Shown here piece after piece: positions 8,684 through 17,875 of a stretch of 64,000 nucleotides of DNA. Numbering within the stretch: the stretch's first letter is position 1; each line of letters begins with the position of its first letter. The DNA comes from Streptomyces eurocidicus (GTDB lineage Bacteria > Actinomycetota > Actinomycetes > Streptomycetales > Streptomycetaceae). The notes beneath the pieces were generated by a model. The model had not been told where the DNA came from. It ran no database searches and saw only the letters and a list, made by a program, of their open reading frames with translations. The DNA lies in the NCBI RefSeq assembly GCF_002891295.1, contig NZ_LGUI01000013.1:1-64000 (forward strand). Reading direction: 5' to 3'. The translations under genes and the position numbers were made by a program.

Positions 8684-11062
8684 ATGGATGCACGTGATCT
8701 GCGGCGGTTAATGGGAACGGTCGGGACGGCGCGGGGGCTGCGGTCCGTGCGGACGGCGTGGCGGCGCAGGTGCGCGGACGCGGCGGGGCTGCCCCGGCAG
8801 GGTGCGGAGCGGGCGCGGGTGCCGGGTGCGGCGCTGGGGGCCGACCCGGGCCCGGGCGGCGGGGTGGTGCGCTTCGCCCGGTCGTCGTTGCTGGTGCGGG
8901 TGGCGGCGGGCGGCGCGGTGTTCTGCGGCTGGGACGGCGCCGGGCCGGAGCCCTCGTACGCCCTGGGCGGGTCGGTCCCGGAGGTGGACGAGCGCGCGGT
9001 GCTGGAGCCGGACAAGGACGGCGGCTGGCGCGTGGTGTCGGAGCGGGTGCTGGTGGTCGTGGGCCGGCACGGCTCCGTGGAGGTGCGCACGCCCGGCGGG
9101 GTGCTGCTGCGGCGCGATCTGCCGCCCCGCTGGTGGGAGCCGGTGGCCCCGCCGGCGCCCGGGGATTCCGCCGGCCCGGCCGCGGCGCGGTGGACGCAGC
9201 GGTCGGAGGTGCCGCCGGACGCGCGGTTCTTCGGGCTGGGCGGCAGGGCCGCGGGCCCCCGGCTGCGGGAGGGGACGTACCGGCTGTGGAACACCGATCC
9301 GGGCGGCGCCTTCGAACCGGAGGACGATCCGCTGTACATCACGATGCCGGTGCAGCTGGTGGTGGCCGACGCGGGCACCCACCTGGCCTTCCACGACAAC
9401 TCCTGGGACGGCCGGGTGACGCTGCGGGAGGGCGAGGAGGGCGCGGGCTCGGGGCACGACCGGCCGGGCCGCTGCGAACTGCGGATGGACGGCGGGCCGC
9501 TGCGCTCCTGGGTGATCGTGGGCACGCCCGCGCGGGTGCTGCACGGCTGGGCGGCGCTGACGGGGGCGGCCGCCCTGCCGCCCGCCTGGGCGCTGGGCCA
9601 CCACCACGCGCGCTGGGGCTTCGGCAGCGAGGCGGAGGTGCGGCGGGTGGTGGCGGGGTACGTGGAGCGGGGGCTGCCGCTGTCGGCGCTGCACCTGGAC
9701 ATCGACCACTACCGGGGGCACCGCGTCTTCACGGTGGACCGGGAGCGCTTCCCCGATCTGCCGGGGCTGGCGGCCGAGCTGCGGGAGCTCGGGGTGCGGC
9801 TGGTGTCCATCGTGGACCCGGCGGTGAAGGCCGAACCGGGGCTGGCGGTGTACGACAGCGGTGCGGAGGCGGGGGCGTTCGTCCGGGACGGCCGGGGCCG
9901 GGCGGTGCGGGGCGAGGTGTGGCCCGGCGAGTCGGTGTTCCCGGACTTCACCGATCCGGCGGTGCGCGCCTGGTGGGGCGGGCTGTACGCGGAGCGTCTG
10001 GCACAGGGCTTCGCGGGGTTCTGGCACGACATGAACGAGCCGGTGTCGTTCGTGGCGTTCGGCGAACCGACGCTCCCCCGGTCGGCCCGGCACGCCCTGG
10101 AGGGCCGGGGCGGTGACCACCGGGAGGCGCACAACGTCTACGCGCTGGCGATGGCGCGCGCCGGGTTCGAGGGGCTGCGCGCCCTGCGGCCGGGGGAGCG
10201 GCCCTTCCTGTTCTCCCGGTCGGGATGGGCGGGCATGCAGCGCTACGGCGGCACGTGGTCGGGCGACGTGGCCACCGGGTGGCCGGGGCTGCGGGCGTCG
10301 CTGGCGCTGGTGCTCGGCCTCGGGCTGTGCGGGGTGCCGTATTCCGGTCCGGACGTCGGCGGGTTCACGGGGTCGCCGTCGCCCGAGCTGTATCTGCGCT
10401 GGTTCCAGCTGGGCGCGTACCTTCCGCTGTTCCGTACGCACGCGGCGTACTTCGCGGGGCGCCGGGAGCCGTGGGAGTTCGGCGCGGAGGTCCTGGAGCA
10501 CGCGGGGGCCGCGCTGTGGGAGCGGGAGCGGCTGCTGCCGTACTTCGTGACGCTCTCGCACCTCGCGCGGCGCACGGGCGCGCCGTACGTCCGGCCGGTG
10601 TGGTGGCGGTCGCCCGAGGACAGGGCGCTGCGGGACTGCGAGGACGCGTTCCTGCTGGGTGACTCGCTGCTGGTGGCACCGGTGCTGGAGCAGGGCACGG
10701 ACCGGCGCGCGGTGCGGCTGCCGCGCGGGCGGTGGTACGACACGGCGACGGGCCGGGCGCACGAAGGCCCGGGGCAGGTGCTGCTGGACGCTCCGCTGTC
10801 GCGGATCCCGGTGCTGGCGAGGGCGGGTTCGGTGGTGCCGGTGAAGGGTGCCGACGGGCGGGTGGAGCTGGAGGTGTGGGCGCCGGCCGCCGGGCGGACG
10901 GGGGGCGGGGTGCTGATCCCGGACGGGGGCGAGGGCTGGGAGTCGGCGGAGGTGGTCCGGTTCACGACGCGGCTGCGGGACGGGGTGGTGACGGTGGAAC
11001 AGGAAGGTGCGCGGGAGGTCGGATATCCCGTGCGGGTCCGTGGTGGCGAGGGCGCCTCGTGA
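8684..11062 (+). CDS. Glycoside hydrolase family 31 alpha-glucosidase
   Basis: 792 residues. The N-terminal beta-sandwich (about 1-270) is followed by the GH31 barrel with HLDIDHYRG, the nucleophile motif FWHDMNEP (Asp449), FLFSRSGWAG and WSGDV, then the C-terminal beta-domains. There is no signal peptide, so it is probably cytoplasmic and releases glucose from imported alpha-glucosides. The ATG at 8684 has GGCAGG 10 bases upstream. Codon 9 is TTA (8708-8710), the rare bldA-dependent leucine codon; a second ATG right behind it (8711) would avoid it but lacks a good ribosome binding site. The upstream 205 bp separate it from the divergent acetoacetyl-CoA synthetase. Confidence 0.92.
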   Translation: MDARDLRRLMGTVGTARGLRSVRTAWRRRCADAAGLPRQGAERARVPGAALGADPGPGGGVVRFARSSLLVRVAAGGAVFCGWDGAGPEPSYALGGSVPEVDERAVLEPDKDGGWRVVSERVLVVVGRHGSVEVRTPGGVLLRRDLPPRWWEPVAPPAPGDSAGPAAARWTQRSEVPPDARFFGLGGRAAGPRLREGTYRLWNTDPGGAFEPEDDPLYITMPVQLVVADAGTHLAFHDNSWDGRVTLREGEEGAGSGHDRPGRCELRMDGGPLRSWVIVGTPARVLHGWAALTGAAALPPAWALGHHHARWGFGSEAEVRRVVAGYVERGLPLSALHLDIDHYRGHRVFTVDRERFPDLPGLAAELRELGVRLVSIVDPAVKAEPGLAVYDSGAEAGAFVRDGRGRAVRGEVWPGESVFPDFTDPAVRAWWGGLYAERLAQGFAGFWHDMNEPVSFVAFGEPTLPRSARHALEGRGGDHREAHNVYALAMARAGFEGLRALRPGERPFLFSRSGWAGMQRYGGTWSGDVATGWPGLRASLALVLGLGLCGVPYSGPDVGGFTGSPSPELYLRWFQLGAYLPLFRTHAAYFAGRREPWEFGAEVLEHAGAALWERERLLPYFVTLSHLARRTGAPYVRPVWWRSPEDRALRDCEDAFLLGDSLLVAPVLEQGTDRRAVRLPRGRWYDTATGRAHEGPGQVLLDAPLSRIPVLARAGSVVPVKGADGRVELEVWAPAAGRTGGGVLIPDGGEGWESAEVVRFTTRLRDGVVTVEQEGAREVGYPVRVRGGEGAS

Positions 11063-11121
11063 GACGGGTGGGGGTGGCGGGGGCCGCGCTCTTCCGTAGC
11101 GGCCGCCCGGCTGGTATCTGG

Positions 11122-11916
11122 ATGCCCATGTCCAGACTCTCCGCAGTCCTGCGCACCCTCGCCCTCCCGCTGACCGCGCTCCTCGCCGTTTCCGCCGCAC
11201 CCGCCCCCGCCGCGCACGCGGAGCCGGAGCCGCGCCCTCCGAAGGAGTTCGTCGCCCTCTCGGACGTCGATCCGACGATCCTCCAGGAGATGCGCTACTT
11301 CACCCGGCACAACTTCACCGGCCACCGGGTCGACGGCTACCGCCGTCCGGTGTGCCTGCTGACCCGTCCGGCCGCCGAGGCGCTGCACAGGGCGCAGCGC
11401 GTCCTTCTCCGTAAGGGCTACACCCTCAAGGTCTACGACTGCTACCGGCCGCAGCGCGCGGTGAACGACTTCGTCGCGTGGGCGAAGGACCTCGGCGACG
11501 AGCGGATGAAGGCGGAGTTCTATCCGCAGGTCGACAAGTCGCGGCTGTTCCTGGACGGCTATATCGCCGAGAAGTCCGGGCACAGCAGGGGCAGCACCAT
11601 GGACGTCACCCTGGTGCGGCTGCCGGCGCGGCCGACCCGCCCGTACGTCCCCGGGGAGCCGCTGGTGCCCTGCTACGCGCCGAAGGGCGTGCGCTTCCCC
11701 GACAACTCCGTCGACATGGGGACGGGGTACGACTGCTTCGACACGCTGTCGCACACGCTCGACCCGCGGATCGACGGGCGGCGGCGGGCGAACCGGCTGC
11801 TGCTGAAGTCGACCCTGGAGGGCGCGGGTTTCGTCAACCTGAAGGAGGAGTGGTGGCACTACACCCTTCGCGACGAGCCGTTCCGTGACACCTACTTCGA
11901 CTTCCCCGTGCGCTGA
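11122..11916 (+). CDS. Secreted VanX-like D-Ala-D-Ala dipeptidase (peptidase M15D)
   Basis: 264 residues. A signal peptide covers about the first 35 residues (basic start, hydrophobic core LALPLTALLAVSAA, cleavage near AHA). The mature part is a zinc D,D-dipeptidase: SGHSRGSTMD supplies His154 and Asp161, and EEWWH supplies the catalytic Glu243 and zinc His246; the VYDCYRPQRAV segment holds the conserved Arg. It would act outside the membrane on D-Ala-D-Ala or cell-wall peptides. Being secreted, it is not the classic cytoplasmic VanX of vancomycin resistance, and there are no vanH/vanA genes nearby. Either ATG at 11122 or 11128 could be the start; no strong ribosome binding site decides. Confidence 0.88.
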   Translation: MPMSRLSAVLRTLALPLTALLAVSAAPAPAAHAEPEPRPPKEFVALSDVDPTILQEMRYFTRHNFTGHRVDGYRRPVCLLTRPAAEALHRAQRVLLRKGYTLKVYDCYRPQRAVNDFVAWAKDLGDERMKAEFYPQVDKSRLFLDGYIAEKSGHSRGSTMDVTLVRLPARPTRPYVPGEPLVPCYAPKGVRFPDNSVDMGTGYDCFDTLSHTLDPRIDGRRRANRLLLKSTLEGAGFVNLKEEWWHYTLRDEPFRDTYFDFPVR

Positions 11917-12010
11917 GGCGCACCGGCGCGACCGGCCTTGACGGCCCCCGGGGGCGGCAGAACACTGCCCGGTGCCCCCCGTAGCAGCCGTTCCGAGGTC
12001 AGGAGACGCC

Positions 12011-13513
12011 ATGACGGGCTCGTACGTCGCCGCGATCGACCAGGGCACCACCTCCAGCCGCTGCATCGTCTTCGACCGGCACGGCGCGGTCGCCGGGGTG
12101 GACCGGCGGGAGCACCGGCAGATTTTTCCCAAGCCGGGCTGGGTGGAGCACGACGCCGCCGAGATCTGGGCGAAGGTACGGGCCGTGGTGGCGGGCGCGC
12201 TCGCGGCGGCGGGGGTCCGGGCCGACGAGCTGAGCGCGCTCGGCATCACCAACCAGCGGGAGACGGCGGTCCTGTGGGACCGCGCCACGGGCAAGCCGGT
12301 GCACAACGCCGTCGTCTGGCAGGACACCCGGACCGACGCGCTCTGCCGCGAGCTGGGCGGGACGGACGGGCCGGACCGCTTCCGGGCGACGACGGGGCTG
12401 CCGCTGGCGAGCTACTTCACCGGCCCGAAGGTGACCTGGCTGCTGGAGCACGTGCCGGGGCTGCGCCGGCGGGCCGAGCAGGGTGAGATCGCGTTCGGCA
12501 CCGTCGACTCCTGGCTGATCTGGAACCTCACGGGCGGCCCGGACGGCGGGGTGCACGTGACGGACGTGACCAACGCCGCGCGCACCCTGCTGATGGACCT
12601 GGAGACCCTCCAGTGGGACCCGGCCGCCTTACGGGCGATGGACATCCCGGAGGCCATCCTTCCGGAGATACGTTCCTCCGCCGAGGTGTACGGGACGGCG
12701 GTGGGCCCGCTCGCCGGGGTGCCCGTGGCGGCCGCGCTCGGCGACCAGCAGGCGGCGGTCTTCGGGCAGACCTGCTACCGGCCGGGCGAGGCCAAGAACA
12801 CGTACGGCACCGGCAGTTTCCTGCTCCTGAACACCGGCGGCAGGCCGGTGCCGTCCAAGCACGGGCTGCTGACGACGGTCGGCTACCGGCTGGGCGGCGA
12901 GCCGCCGGTGTACTGCCTGGAGGGGTCGATCGCGGTCACCGGCGCTCTGGTGCAGTGGTTCCGCGACCAGCTCGGACTCATCCGTTCCGCCGCGGAGATC
13001 GAGCCGCTGGCGGCGAGCGTGCCGGACAACGGCGGCGCCTATGTGGTCCCCGCGTTCTCCGGGCTGTACGCCCCGTACTGGCGCTCCGACGCGCGCGGTG
13101 TCATCGCCGGGCTGACGGGTTACGTCACCAAGGCGCATCTGGCACGGGCGGTGCTGGAGGCGACGAGCTGGCAGACGCGCGAGGTGGTGGACGCGATGTA
13201 CCAGGACTCGGCGGTGCGGCTCACCTCGCTCAAGGTGGACGGCGGGATGACCGCCAACGGCCTGCTGATGCAGCACCAGGCCGATGTGCTGGACGTGCCG
13301 GTGATCCGCCCGGTGGTGGCGGAGACGACGTGCCTGGGCGCGGCGTACGCGGCGGGGCTGGCGACCGGGGTGTGGCGGGACCTGGACGAGCTGCGGGGGC
13401 AGTGGCGGCGGGACGCGGAGTGGACGCCGCGGATGGGGGCGGCGGAGAGGGCCGCGGGGTACGGGCGGTGGCGGCGGGCGGTGGAGCGGAGTTTCGGGTG
13501 GGTGGAGGGGTGA
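12011..13513 (+). CDS. glpK: Glycerol kinase
   Basis: 500-residue cytoplasmic FGGY-family kinase that phosphorylates glycerol to glycerol 3-phosphate. It opens with the ATP-binding YVAAIDQGTTSSRCIVFD, has the substrate-binding GITNQRETAVLWDR and VVWQDTRTD, the signature GEAKNTYGTGSFLL and the C-terminal KVDGGMTANGLLMQHQAD. The ATG at 12011 is preceded by AGGAGA. It is not linked to glpF or glpD, so this may be a second, stand-alone glycerol kinase. Codon 207 is TTA (12629-12631), so translation may depend on the bldA tRNA. Confidence 0.95.
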   Translation: MTGSYVAAIDQGTTSSRCIVFDRHGAVAGVDRREHRQIFPKPGWVEHDAAEIWAKVRAVVAGALAAAGVRADELSALGITNQRETAVLWDRATGKPVHNAVVWQDTRTDALCRELGGTDGPDRFRATTGLPLASYFTGPKVTWLLEHVPGLRRRAEQGEIAFGTVDSWLIWNLTGGPDGGVHVTDVTNAARTLLMDLETLQWDPAALRAMDIPEAILPEIRSSAEVYGTAVGPLAGVPVAAALGDQQAAVFGQTCYRPGEAKNTYGTGSFLLLNTGGRPVPSKHGLLTTVGYRLGGEPPVYCLEGSIAVTGALVQWFRDQLGLIRSAAEIEPLAASVPDNGGAYVVPAFSGLYAPYWRSDARGVIAGLTGYVTKAHLARAVLEATSWQTREVVDAMYQDSAVRLTSLKVDGGMTANGLLMQHQADVLDVPVIRPVVAETTCLGAAYAAGLATGVWRDLDELRGQWRRDAEWTPRMGAAERAAGYGRWRRAVERSFGWVEG

Positions 13514-13540
13514 CGCGGGGCGGTGCCGCTGCGCGGGGCC

Positions 13541-13624
13541 TTGTCCCCTACCCGCCCCTTCCCCGCTCCCGGGGCTCCGCCCCGGACCCCGGTCCTCAAA
13601 CTCCCCCGGCTACCGCTGGGAGGT
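13541..13624. repeat. Streptomyces-type dispersed intergenic repeat
   Basis: The stretch with CCCGGGGCTCCGCCCCGGAC followed by a run reading CTCAAACTCCCCCGGCT has the look of the short dispersed repeat found between many Streptomyces genes, with a CCGGGGC/GCCCCGG hairpin at its core. Here it lies between the convergent glpK and cvnD genes and could serve as a terminator for either. Confidence 0.55.
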
Positions 13625-13628
13625 GCCC

Positions 13629-14306
13629 TCAGACAGGCTGAAAATCAGCCCGCGCGGCTATCGCGTGTTCCACCACCGAGACCAGGACCCGCTTGACGGA
13701 CTCCCGGTCGCGCGCGTCGCACAGGACGACCGGCACCCCGGCGTCCAGGTCGAGGGCGTCGCGGACGTCCTCCTCGGGATAGCGGTCGGCGCCGTCGAAG
13801 CAGTTCACGGCGAGGGTGAAGGCGATGCCGCGGCGCTCGAAGTAGTCCACGGCAGCGAAGCAGTCGGCCAGCCGCCGGGTGTCGGCGAGGACGACCGCGC
13901 CGAGGGCACCCCGGGCGAGTTCGTCCCACAGGAACCAGAAGCGGTCCTGGCCGGGGGTGCCGAAGAGGTAGAGGACGAGGTCGTCCCGGAGGGTGATGCG
14001 GCCGAAGTCCATGGCGACGGTGGTGGTGCGCTTGGCCTCGACGCCCGAGGTGTCGTCGACGGGGCGACCCGCCTCGGTGAGGAGCTCCTCGGTGCGCAGT
14101 GGCCTGATCTCGCTCACCGCGCCGACCAGGGTGGTCTTGCCGACGCCGAAGCCCCCGGCCACCAGGAGTTTGAGCGCCAGCGGCTCGACCGCGGCCCGTC
14201 CGCGTCCATGGCCCGCACGTCCGAACACCGTGGTGGCCCTCCTTCCGCTTCCGGCGGGCCGGCGCAGCGCCGTCGCCCGCGGTGGTGATCGTTCCGTAAA
14301 GACCAT
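13629..14306 (-). CDS. cvnD: Conservon small GTPase CvnD
   Basis: 225-residue Ras-like GTP-binding protein of the conservon type. G1 is GGFGVGKTT, the switch region has TTVAMDFGRI, G3 is FGTPGQDRF, and the Asp motif region is VNCFDGADRYP. It ends the four-gene conservon, 82 bp after cvnC, and would couple the CvnA sensor to a G-protein-like output at the inner face of the membrane. The ATG at 14306 is chosen because the following basic stretch leads directly into the GTPase fold; upstream in-frame codons are poor. In S. coelicolor, conservon proteins form a membrane-associated complex and some affect aerial growth and antibiotics. Confidence 0.92.
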   Translation of the reverse strand: MVFTERSPPRATALRRPAGSGRRATTVFGRAGHGRGRAAVEPLALKLLVAGGFGVGKTTLVGAVSEIRPLRTEELLTEAGRPVDDTSGVEAKRTTTVAMDFGRITLRDDLVLYLFGTPGQDRFWFLWDELARGALGAVVLADTRRLADCFAAVDYFERRGIAFTLAVNCFDGADRYPEEDVRDALDLDAGVPVVLCDARDRESVKRVLVSVVEHAIAARADFQPV

Positions 14307-14388
14307 GGCCACGACAAGCCCTTCGGGGTGCCCCGTGCCACGCGGCCGGAGGGGACCGGGTGGCACGGGGCGGGACGGGCCCGGCGGC

Positions 14389-14895
14389 TCAGAGCGCCCG
14401 CAGTCCGTCGATCACCTCGCGCAGAATGCTTTCGTCGGGCAGTTCCGCCGGGGGCACCGGGCGGGAGACCCGCACCAGCCCGGCGGACAGCAGGTCCCCG
14501 ACGAGGACGCGCACCACACCGACCGGGAGGTCCAGGCCGGCGGCCAGTTCGGCGATGGACAGGTGCTCGTCGCGGGTGAGGTCGACGATGTCGAGGTGCT
14601 CCGGGGACAGCGCCCGGTCGGCGACGGCGTGCGCGTCACCGGCCCGGCCCGTGAACCCTTCGTCGGCGATGACGACCGCGATCAGGTCGAGGGCGCCCTC
14701 GGCCGCGCTGCGGGTGCGGCCGCGGGTCATCGCGTACGGGCGGACGACCGGGCCGGCCGCGTCGTCGTACCAACGCGCCCCGGCCCCGCCCTCCCCCGGC
14801 TCGCCCTCGTCCGGGCCGGGGCGCCCCGGCCCGGCGGGCCGCGAGCCCGGGGGCGGGACGGGCCCGGCGCCGTCTCCGGTCATGCCGGCCGTCAC
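14389..14895 (-). CDS. cvnC: Conservon DUF742 protein CvnC
   Basis: 168 residues. After a Gly/Pro-rich N-terminal tail (about 1-50) comes the DUF742 domain with RPYAMTRGRT, PEHLDIVDLTRDEHLS and the winged-helix-like SIAELAAGLDLPVGVVRVLV. The GTG at 14895 overlaps the cvnB stop as GTGA, which indicates translational coupling; an ATG at 14883 is a possible alternative start. Third gene of the conservon. Confidence 0.9.
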   Translation of the reverse strand: MTAGMTGDGAGPVPPPGSRPAGPGRPGPDEGEPGEGGAGARWYDDAAGPVVRPYAMTRGRTRSAAEGALDLIAVVIADEGFTGRAGDAHAVADRALSPEHLDIVDLTRDEHLSIAELAAGLDLPVGVVRVLVGDLLSAGLVRVSRPVPPAELPDESILREVIDGLRAL

Positions 14896-15359
14896 CCGTC
14901 GGCGGCCACGCCGGTCCGCGGAGCGGTGGCCAGGTGCGCGCCCACCCTCTTGACGAGCAGCGTCATCTCGTAGGCGATCAGCCCGATGTCGGAATCGGCG
15001 TCCGCGAGCACGGCCAGGCAGCTGCCGTCACCGGCGGCGGTGACGAACAGGAACGCCTCGTCCAGCTCCACGACGGTCTGGCGGACCTCGCCGGCGTCGA
15101 AGTGGCGCCCCACGCCCTTGGCGAGGCTGTGGAAGCCGGAGGCGACGGCGGCCAGGTGTTCGCCGTCCTCCCGGGAGAGGTCCTTCGAGGTGCCCTTCGG
15201 CAGTCCGTCACCGGAGAGGACGAGTGCCTTACGGATGCTGCCGACGCGCTCGACGAGTTCGTCGAGGAGCCAGTTGAGCTCGCCCGTGGGCCCCTTCTCG
15301 CCCGCTTCGGTCCCGGCGCGTGTGACGACGGTGCGTATCGCGGCCTTCGGTGCGGTCAT
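14892..15359 (-). CDS. cvnB: Conservon roadblock/LC7 protein CvnB
   Basis: 155-residue roadblock/LC7-fold protein (GELNWLLDELVERV, LVLSGDGLPKG, GDGSCLAVLADADSDIGLIAYEM). In conservons it bridges the sensor kinase and the small GTPase, in the manner of MglB-type GTPase-activating proteins. Its ATG overlaps the cvnA stop as ATGA, and its stop overlaps the cvnC start. Confidence 0.93.
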   Translation of the reverse strand: MTAPKAAIRTVVTRAGTEAGEKGPTGELNWLLDELVERVGSIRKALVLSGDGLPKGTSKDLSREDGEHLAAVASGFHSLAKGVGRHFDAGEVRQTVVELDEAFLFVTAAGDGSCLAVLADADSDIGLIAYEMTLLVKRVGAHLATAPRTGVAADG

Positions 15360-17875
15360 TGACCGTCCCCCTCAGATGTCGTTCCTGGTGCTGTACTTCT
15401 CGGTGGTCTTCTCGGTACCGCGCGGCGGGCGTCGTCGCCCCCCGGGGCGCGCGCCGCGTCCGACACGGCGTCAGGCGGCGCGGCCTCATTCTCCTCCCGG
15501 CCGCGCTGCCAGCCGCGCTGGAGGGAGGCCATCCTGGCCCGCACCTCGTCGGCGTCGCGCTCGGGGTCCGGGCCGGCGTCCGGCCGGGCGGAGCGGCCGG
15601 GCGCGGGCCCGGCCGGGTCCTTCAACTGCGGTGCCAGGCTCGCCTGCCGTACGCGCCGGGGCAGCCCGCCCGTCGGCGTGCGCTCCTCCCCCGCGTCCTC
15701 GGCGTCGCCGGGCCGCTCGTGGGTGCCGACCCGGCGCCCTCCGTCGGAGACGAGGACGGGGGGCCGGCGGCGCGGCAGGGGCAGCGGGCCGTCGCCCGCC
15801 TGGTGGTGCTCCGGAGCGCCGTCCCCGTCCGGCCGGTGGTCGAACGGGCAGGGCTCCGGCTCCCGGGCGGGGAGGCGGACGGGGTCCAGGAGCGCCGACA
15901 GCGGGGAGGGCGGCCCGGGGCGCGCGGGCAGGGGCTGCTGGCCGGTGTCCTCGTCCGGGGCGGCCGGCGACGGGTGCCCGGCGGTGCGGCCTTCGGTGAG
16001 CAGCGCCGCCGGGATGAGGACGACGGCGGTGGTGCCGCCGTACGGGGAGGGCTGGAGGGAGACGCGCACGCCGTGGCGCTGGGCGAGCCGGCTGACGACG
16101 AAGAGCCCCAGCCGGTCGGTGTCGGAGAGCTCGAACTCCGGGGTCTCGGCGAGCCGGAGGTTGGCCTCCAGCAGGGCGTCGGGCTTCATCCCGAGGCCGC
16201 GGTCGTGGATCTCCAGGGTGAAGCCGTTGGGCACCCGCTCGCCGGCGACCTGGACGCCGGTGTGCGGCGGGGAGAAGACGGTGGCGTTCTCCAGGAGTTC
16301 GGCGAGGAGGTGGGTGAGGTCGCCCACGGCGGGGCCGAGCACGGCCAGCCGGGGCAGCCGGCGCACCTCGATCCGTTCGTACGCCTCGACCTCGGCGACG
16401 GCGCCGCGGACGACGTCCATGAGGCGGATCGGCTTGCGCCACTGGCGGGCGGGCGCGGCGCCGGAGAGGATCACGAGCCCCTCGGCGTGGCGGCGCATCC
16501 GGGTGGTGAGGTGGTCGAGGCGGAAGAGGTCGGCGAGCTCGTCGGTGTCCTCGGTGCGGCGTTCCATGGCGTCGAGGAGGGCGAGCTGGCGGTGCAGGAG
16601 GACCTGGCTGCGGCGGGCGAGGTTGACGAAGACGTCGGAGACGCCGCGGCGCATGTCGGCCTGTTTGACGGCGGCTTCGACGGCGGCCCGCTGGAGGGTG
16701 TCGAGGGCCTTGCCGACCTGCCCGAGCTCGTCGGCGCCGTGCGGGCGCAGAGGTGCCTCGGCCTCGATGTCGACGCGCTCGCCGGCGGCGAGGCGGCGCA
16801 TCACCGCGGGCAGCCGGACGCCGGACGCCTCGTGGGCCTCCTTACGGAGCCCGCGCAGGTCGCGGACCAGGCCGCGGCCGACCCGGAAGGAGATGGCGAG
16901 CGAGGCGAGGAGGGCGACGAGGCCGAGGACGCCGGCGACGGCGGCCTTGGTGAGCACGCCGACGGCGATGGGCTCGACGCGGTCGGCGTAGCGGCCGCCG
17001 GCCTCGGAGCCGAGCCGGGCGAGGTCGTCGAGGACCGGCCCGGCGACGGCCTGCCAGCGCCGGGGGTCGACGGTCTGCGGGGTCCGGCCGGGCCCGGCGA
17101 GGATCACGGCGTCCTCGGTGGCGCGCAGGGCCCGGGCGGTGGGGCCGCGCCAGTAGTCCCCGTAGGCGTTCTGGTCGGTGAGCGGCAGGAGGGTGGTGTT
17201 GGTGTCGTGGAGGATCCGGCGTTCGGCGACGCGGTCGGAGACGGCGCGCAGGTCCTGCCGGCTGACGGTGCCCACGGTGAGCGCGGCGGCGAGGAGGGCG
17301 TCCTCGCGGGAGAGCGCCTCGCGGGCGCGGGCGATGCCGACGAGGGCGCGGCCCTGCTTGTCCGTCTCGGCGTCCTGGAGGGCGCTGAGGCTGCCGAGGA
17401 AGGCGTAGTAGGGCTCGACGAGTTCGCTGTACGCCTGGAAGGCGCCGGGTCGGCCGATGGCGTCGTCGTGGACCTTGCGGCGCAGGCCCTCCAGGTCGTC
17501 GAGGCTCTTCTCGACGCGGGCGAAGCGGGTGGCGGAGGCGGCGCTCATATCGTCGCGCACGTCGTCGCGGGACAGGGCGCGGAAGGCGGTCACCATCCGG
17601 TCGGTGGCGGCCTGACGGTCATTCAGGACTGCCAGGGCGTCCGAGCGCGGGTCGGCGAGGTAGACCAGAGCCTGGCGGCGCTCCTTCTGCAGGGCGTGGA
17701 CCATGTCCTCGGCGGGGAAGCCGACCTTGCGCCAGACCTCGGCGACGGAGAGCAGCTGGGCCGCCTCGCGGCCGGTGAGCACGGTGGCGAAGGCCCACAG
17801 CCCGGTCAGGGACACCATCGGCACGAGCAGCAGCGCCACGATCTTGCGGCGGATCGACTTGCCGCGAACGCGCAT
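15356..17875 (-). CDS. cvnA: Conservon sensor histidine-kinase-like protein CvnA
   Basis: 839-residue membrane protein. TM1 lies at about 11-32, an extracellular nitrate/nitrite-sensing-type helical domain at about 45-305, TM2 near 310-335, HAMP about 335-390, a dimerisation segment with FVNLARRSQVLLHRQL, and a HATPase_c domain (ELLENATVF, EIHDRGLGM, DRLGLFVVSRLAQRHG). From about residue 575 the C-terminus is a long Pro/Arg/Asp-rich tail with low complexity. The ATG at 17875 is chosen for the GGGAGG 4 bases upstream and the typical start MRVRGKSIRRK. It heads cvnABCD. No cytochrome P450 follows cvnD, unlike the rarA-E type of conservon. Confidence 0.92.
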   Translation of the reverse strand: MRVRGKSIRRKIVALLLVPMVSLTGLWAFATVLTGREAAQLLSVAEVWRKVGFPAEDMVHALQKERRQALVYLADPRSDALAVLNDRQAATDRMVTAFRALSRDDVRDDMSAASATRFARVEKSLDDLEGLRRKVHDDAIGRPGAFQAYSELVEPYYAFLGSLSALQDAETDKQGRALVGIARAREALSREDALLAAALTVGTVSRQDLRAVSDRVAERRILHDTNTTLLPLTDQNAYGDYWRGPTARALRATEDAVILAGPGRTPQTVDPRRWQAVAGPVLDDLARLGSEAGGRYADRVEPIAVGVLTKAAVAGVLGLVALLASLAISFRVGRGLVRDLRGLRKEAHEASGVRLPAVMRRLAAGERVDIEAEAPLRPHGADELGQVGKALDTLQRAAVEAAVKQADMRRGVSDVFVNLARRSQVLLHRQLALLDAMERRTEDTDELADLFRLDHLTTRMRRHAEGLVILSGAAPARQWRKPIRLMDVVRGAVAEVEAYERIEVRRLPRLAVLGPAVGDLTHLLAELLENATVFSPPHTGVQVAGERVPNGFTLEIHDRGLGMKPDALLEANLRLAETPEFELSDTDRLGLFVVSRLAQRHGVRVSLQPSPYGGTTAVVLIPAALLTEGRTAGHPSPAAPDEDTGQQPLPARPGPPSPLSALLDPVRLPAREPEPCPFDHRPDGDGAPEHHQAGDGPLPLPRRRPPVLVSDGGRRVGTHERPGDAEDAGEERTPTGGLPRRVRQASLAPQLKDPAGPAPGRSARPDAGPDPERDADEVRARMASLQRGWQRGREENEAAPPDAVSDAARAPGGDDARRAVPRRPPRSTAPGTTSEGDGQ

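Noticed and set aside
11122..11916. Vancomycin resistance function for the VanX-like gene
   Set aside because: The protein has a signal peptide and lacks vanH/vanA/vanRS neighbours, so a resistance role is not supported.
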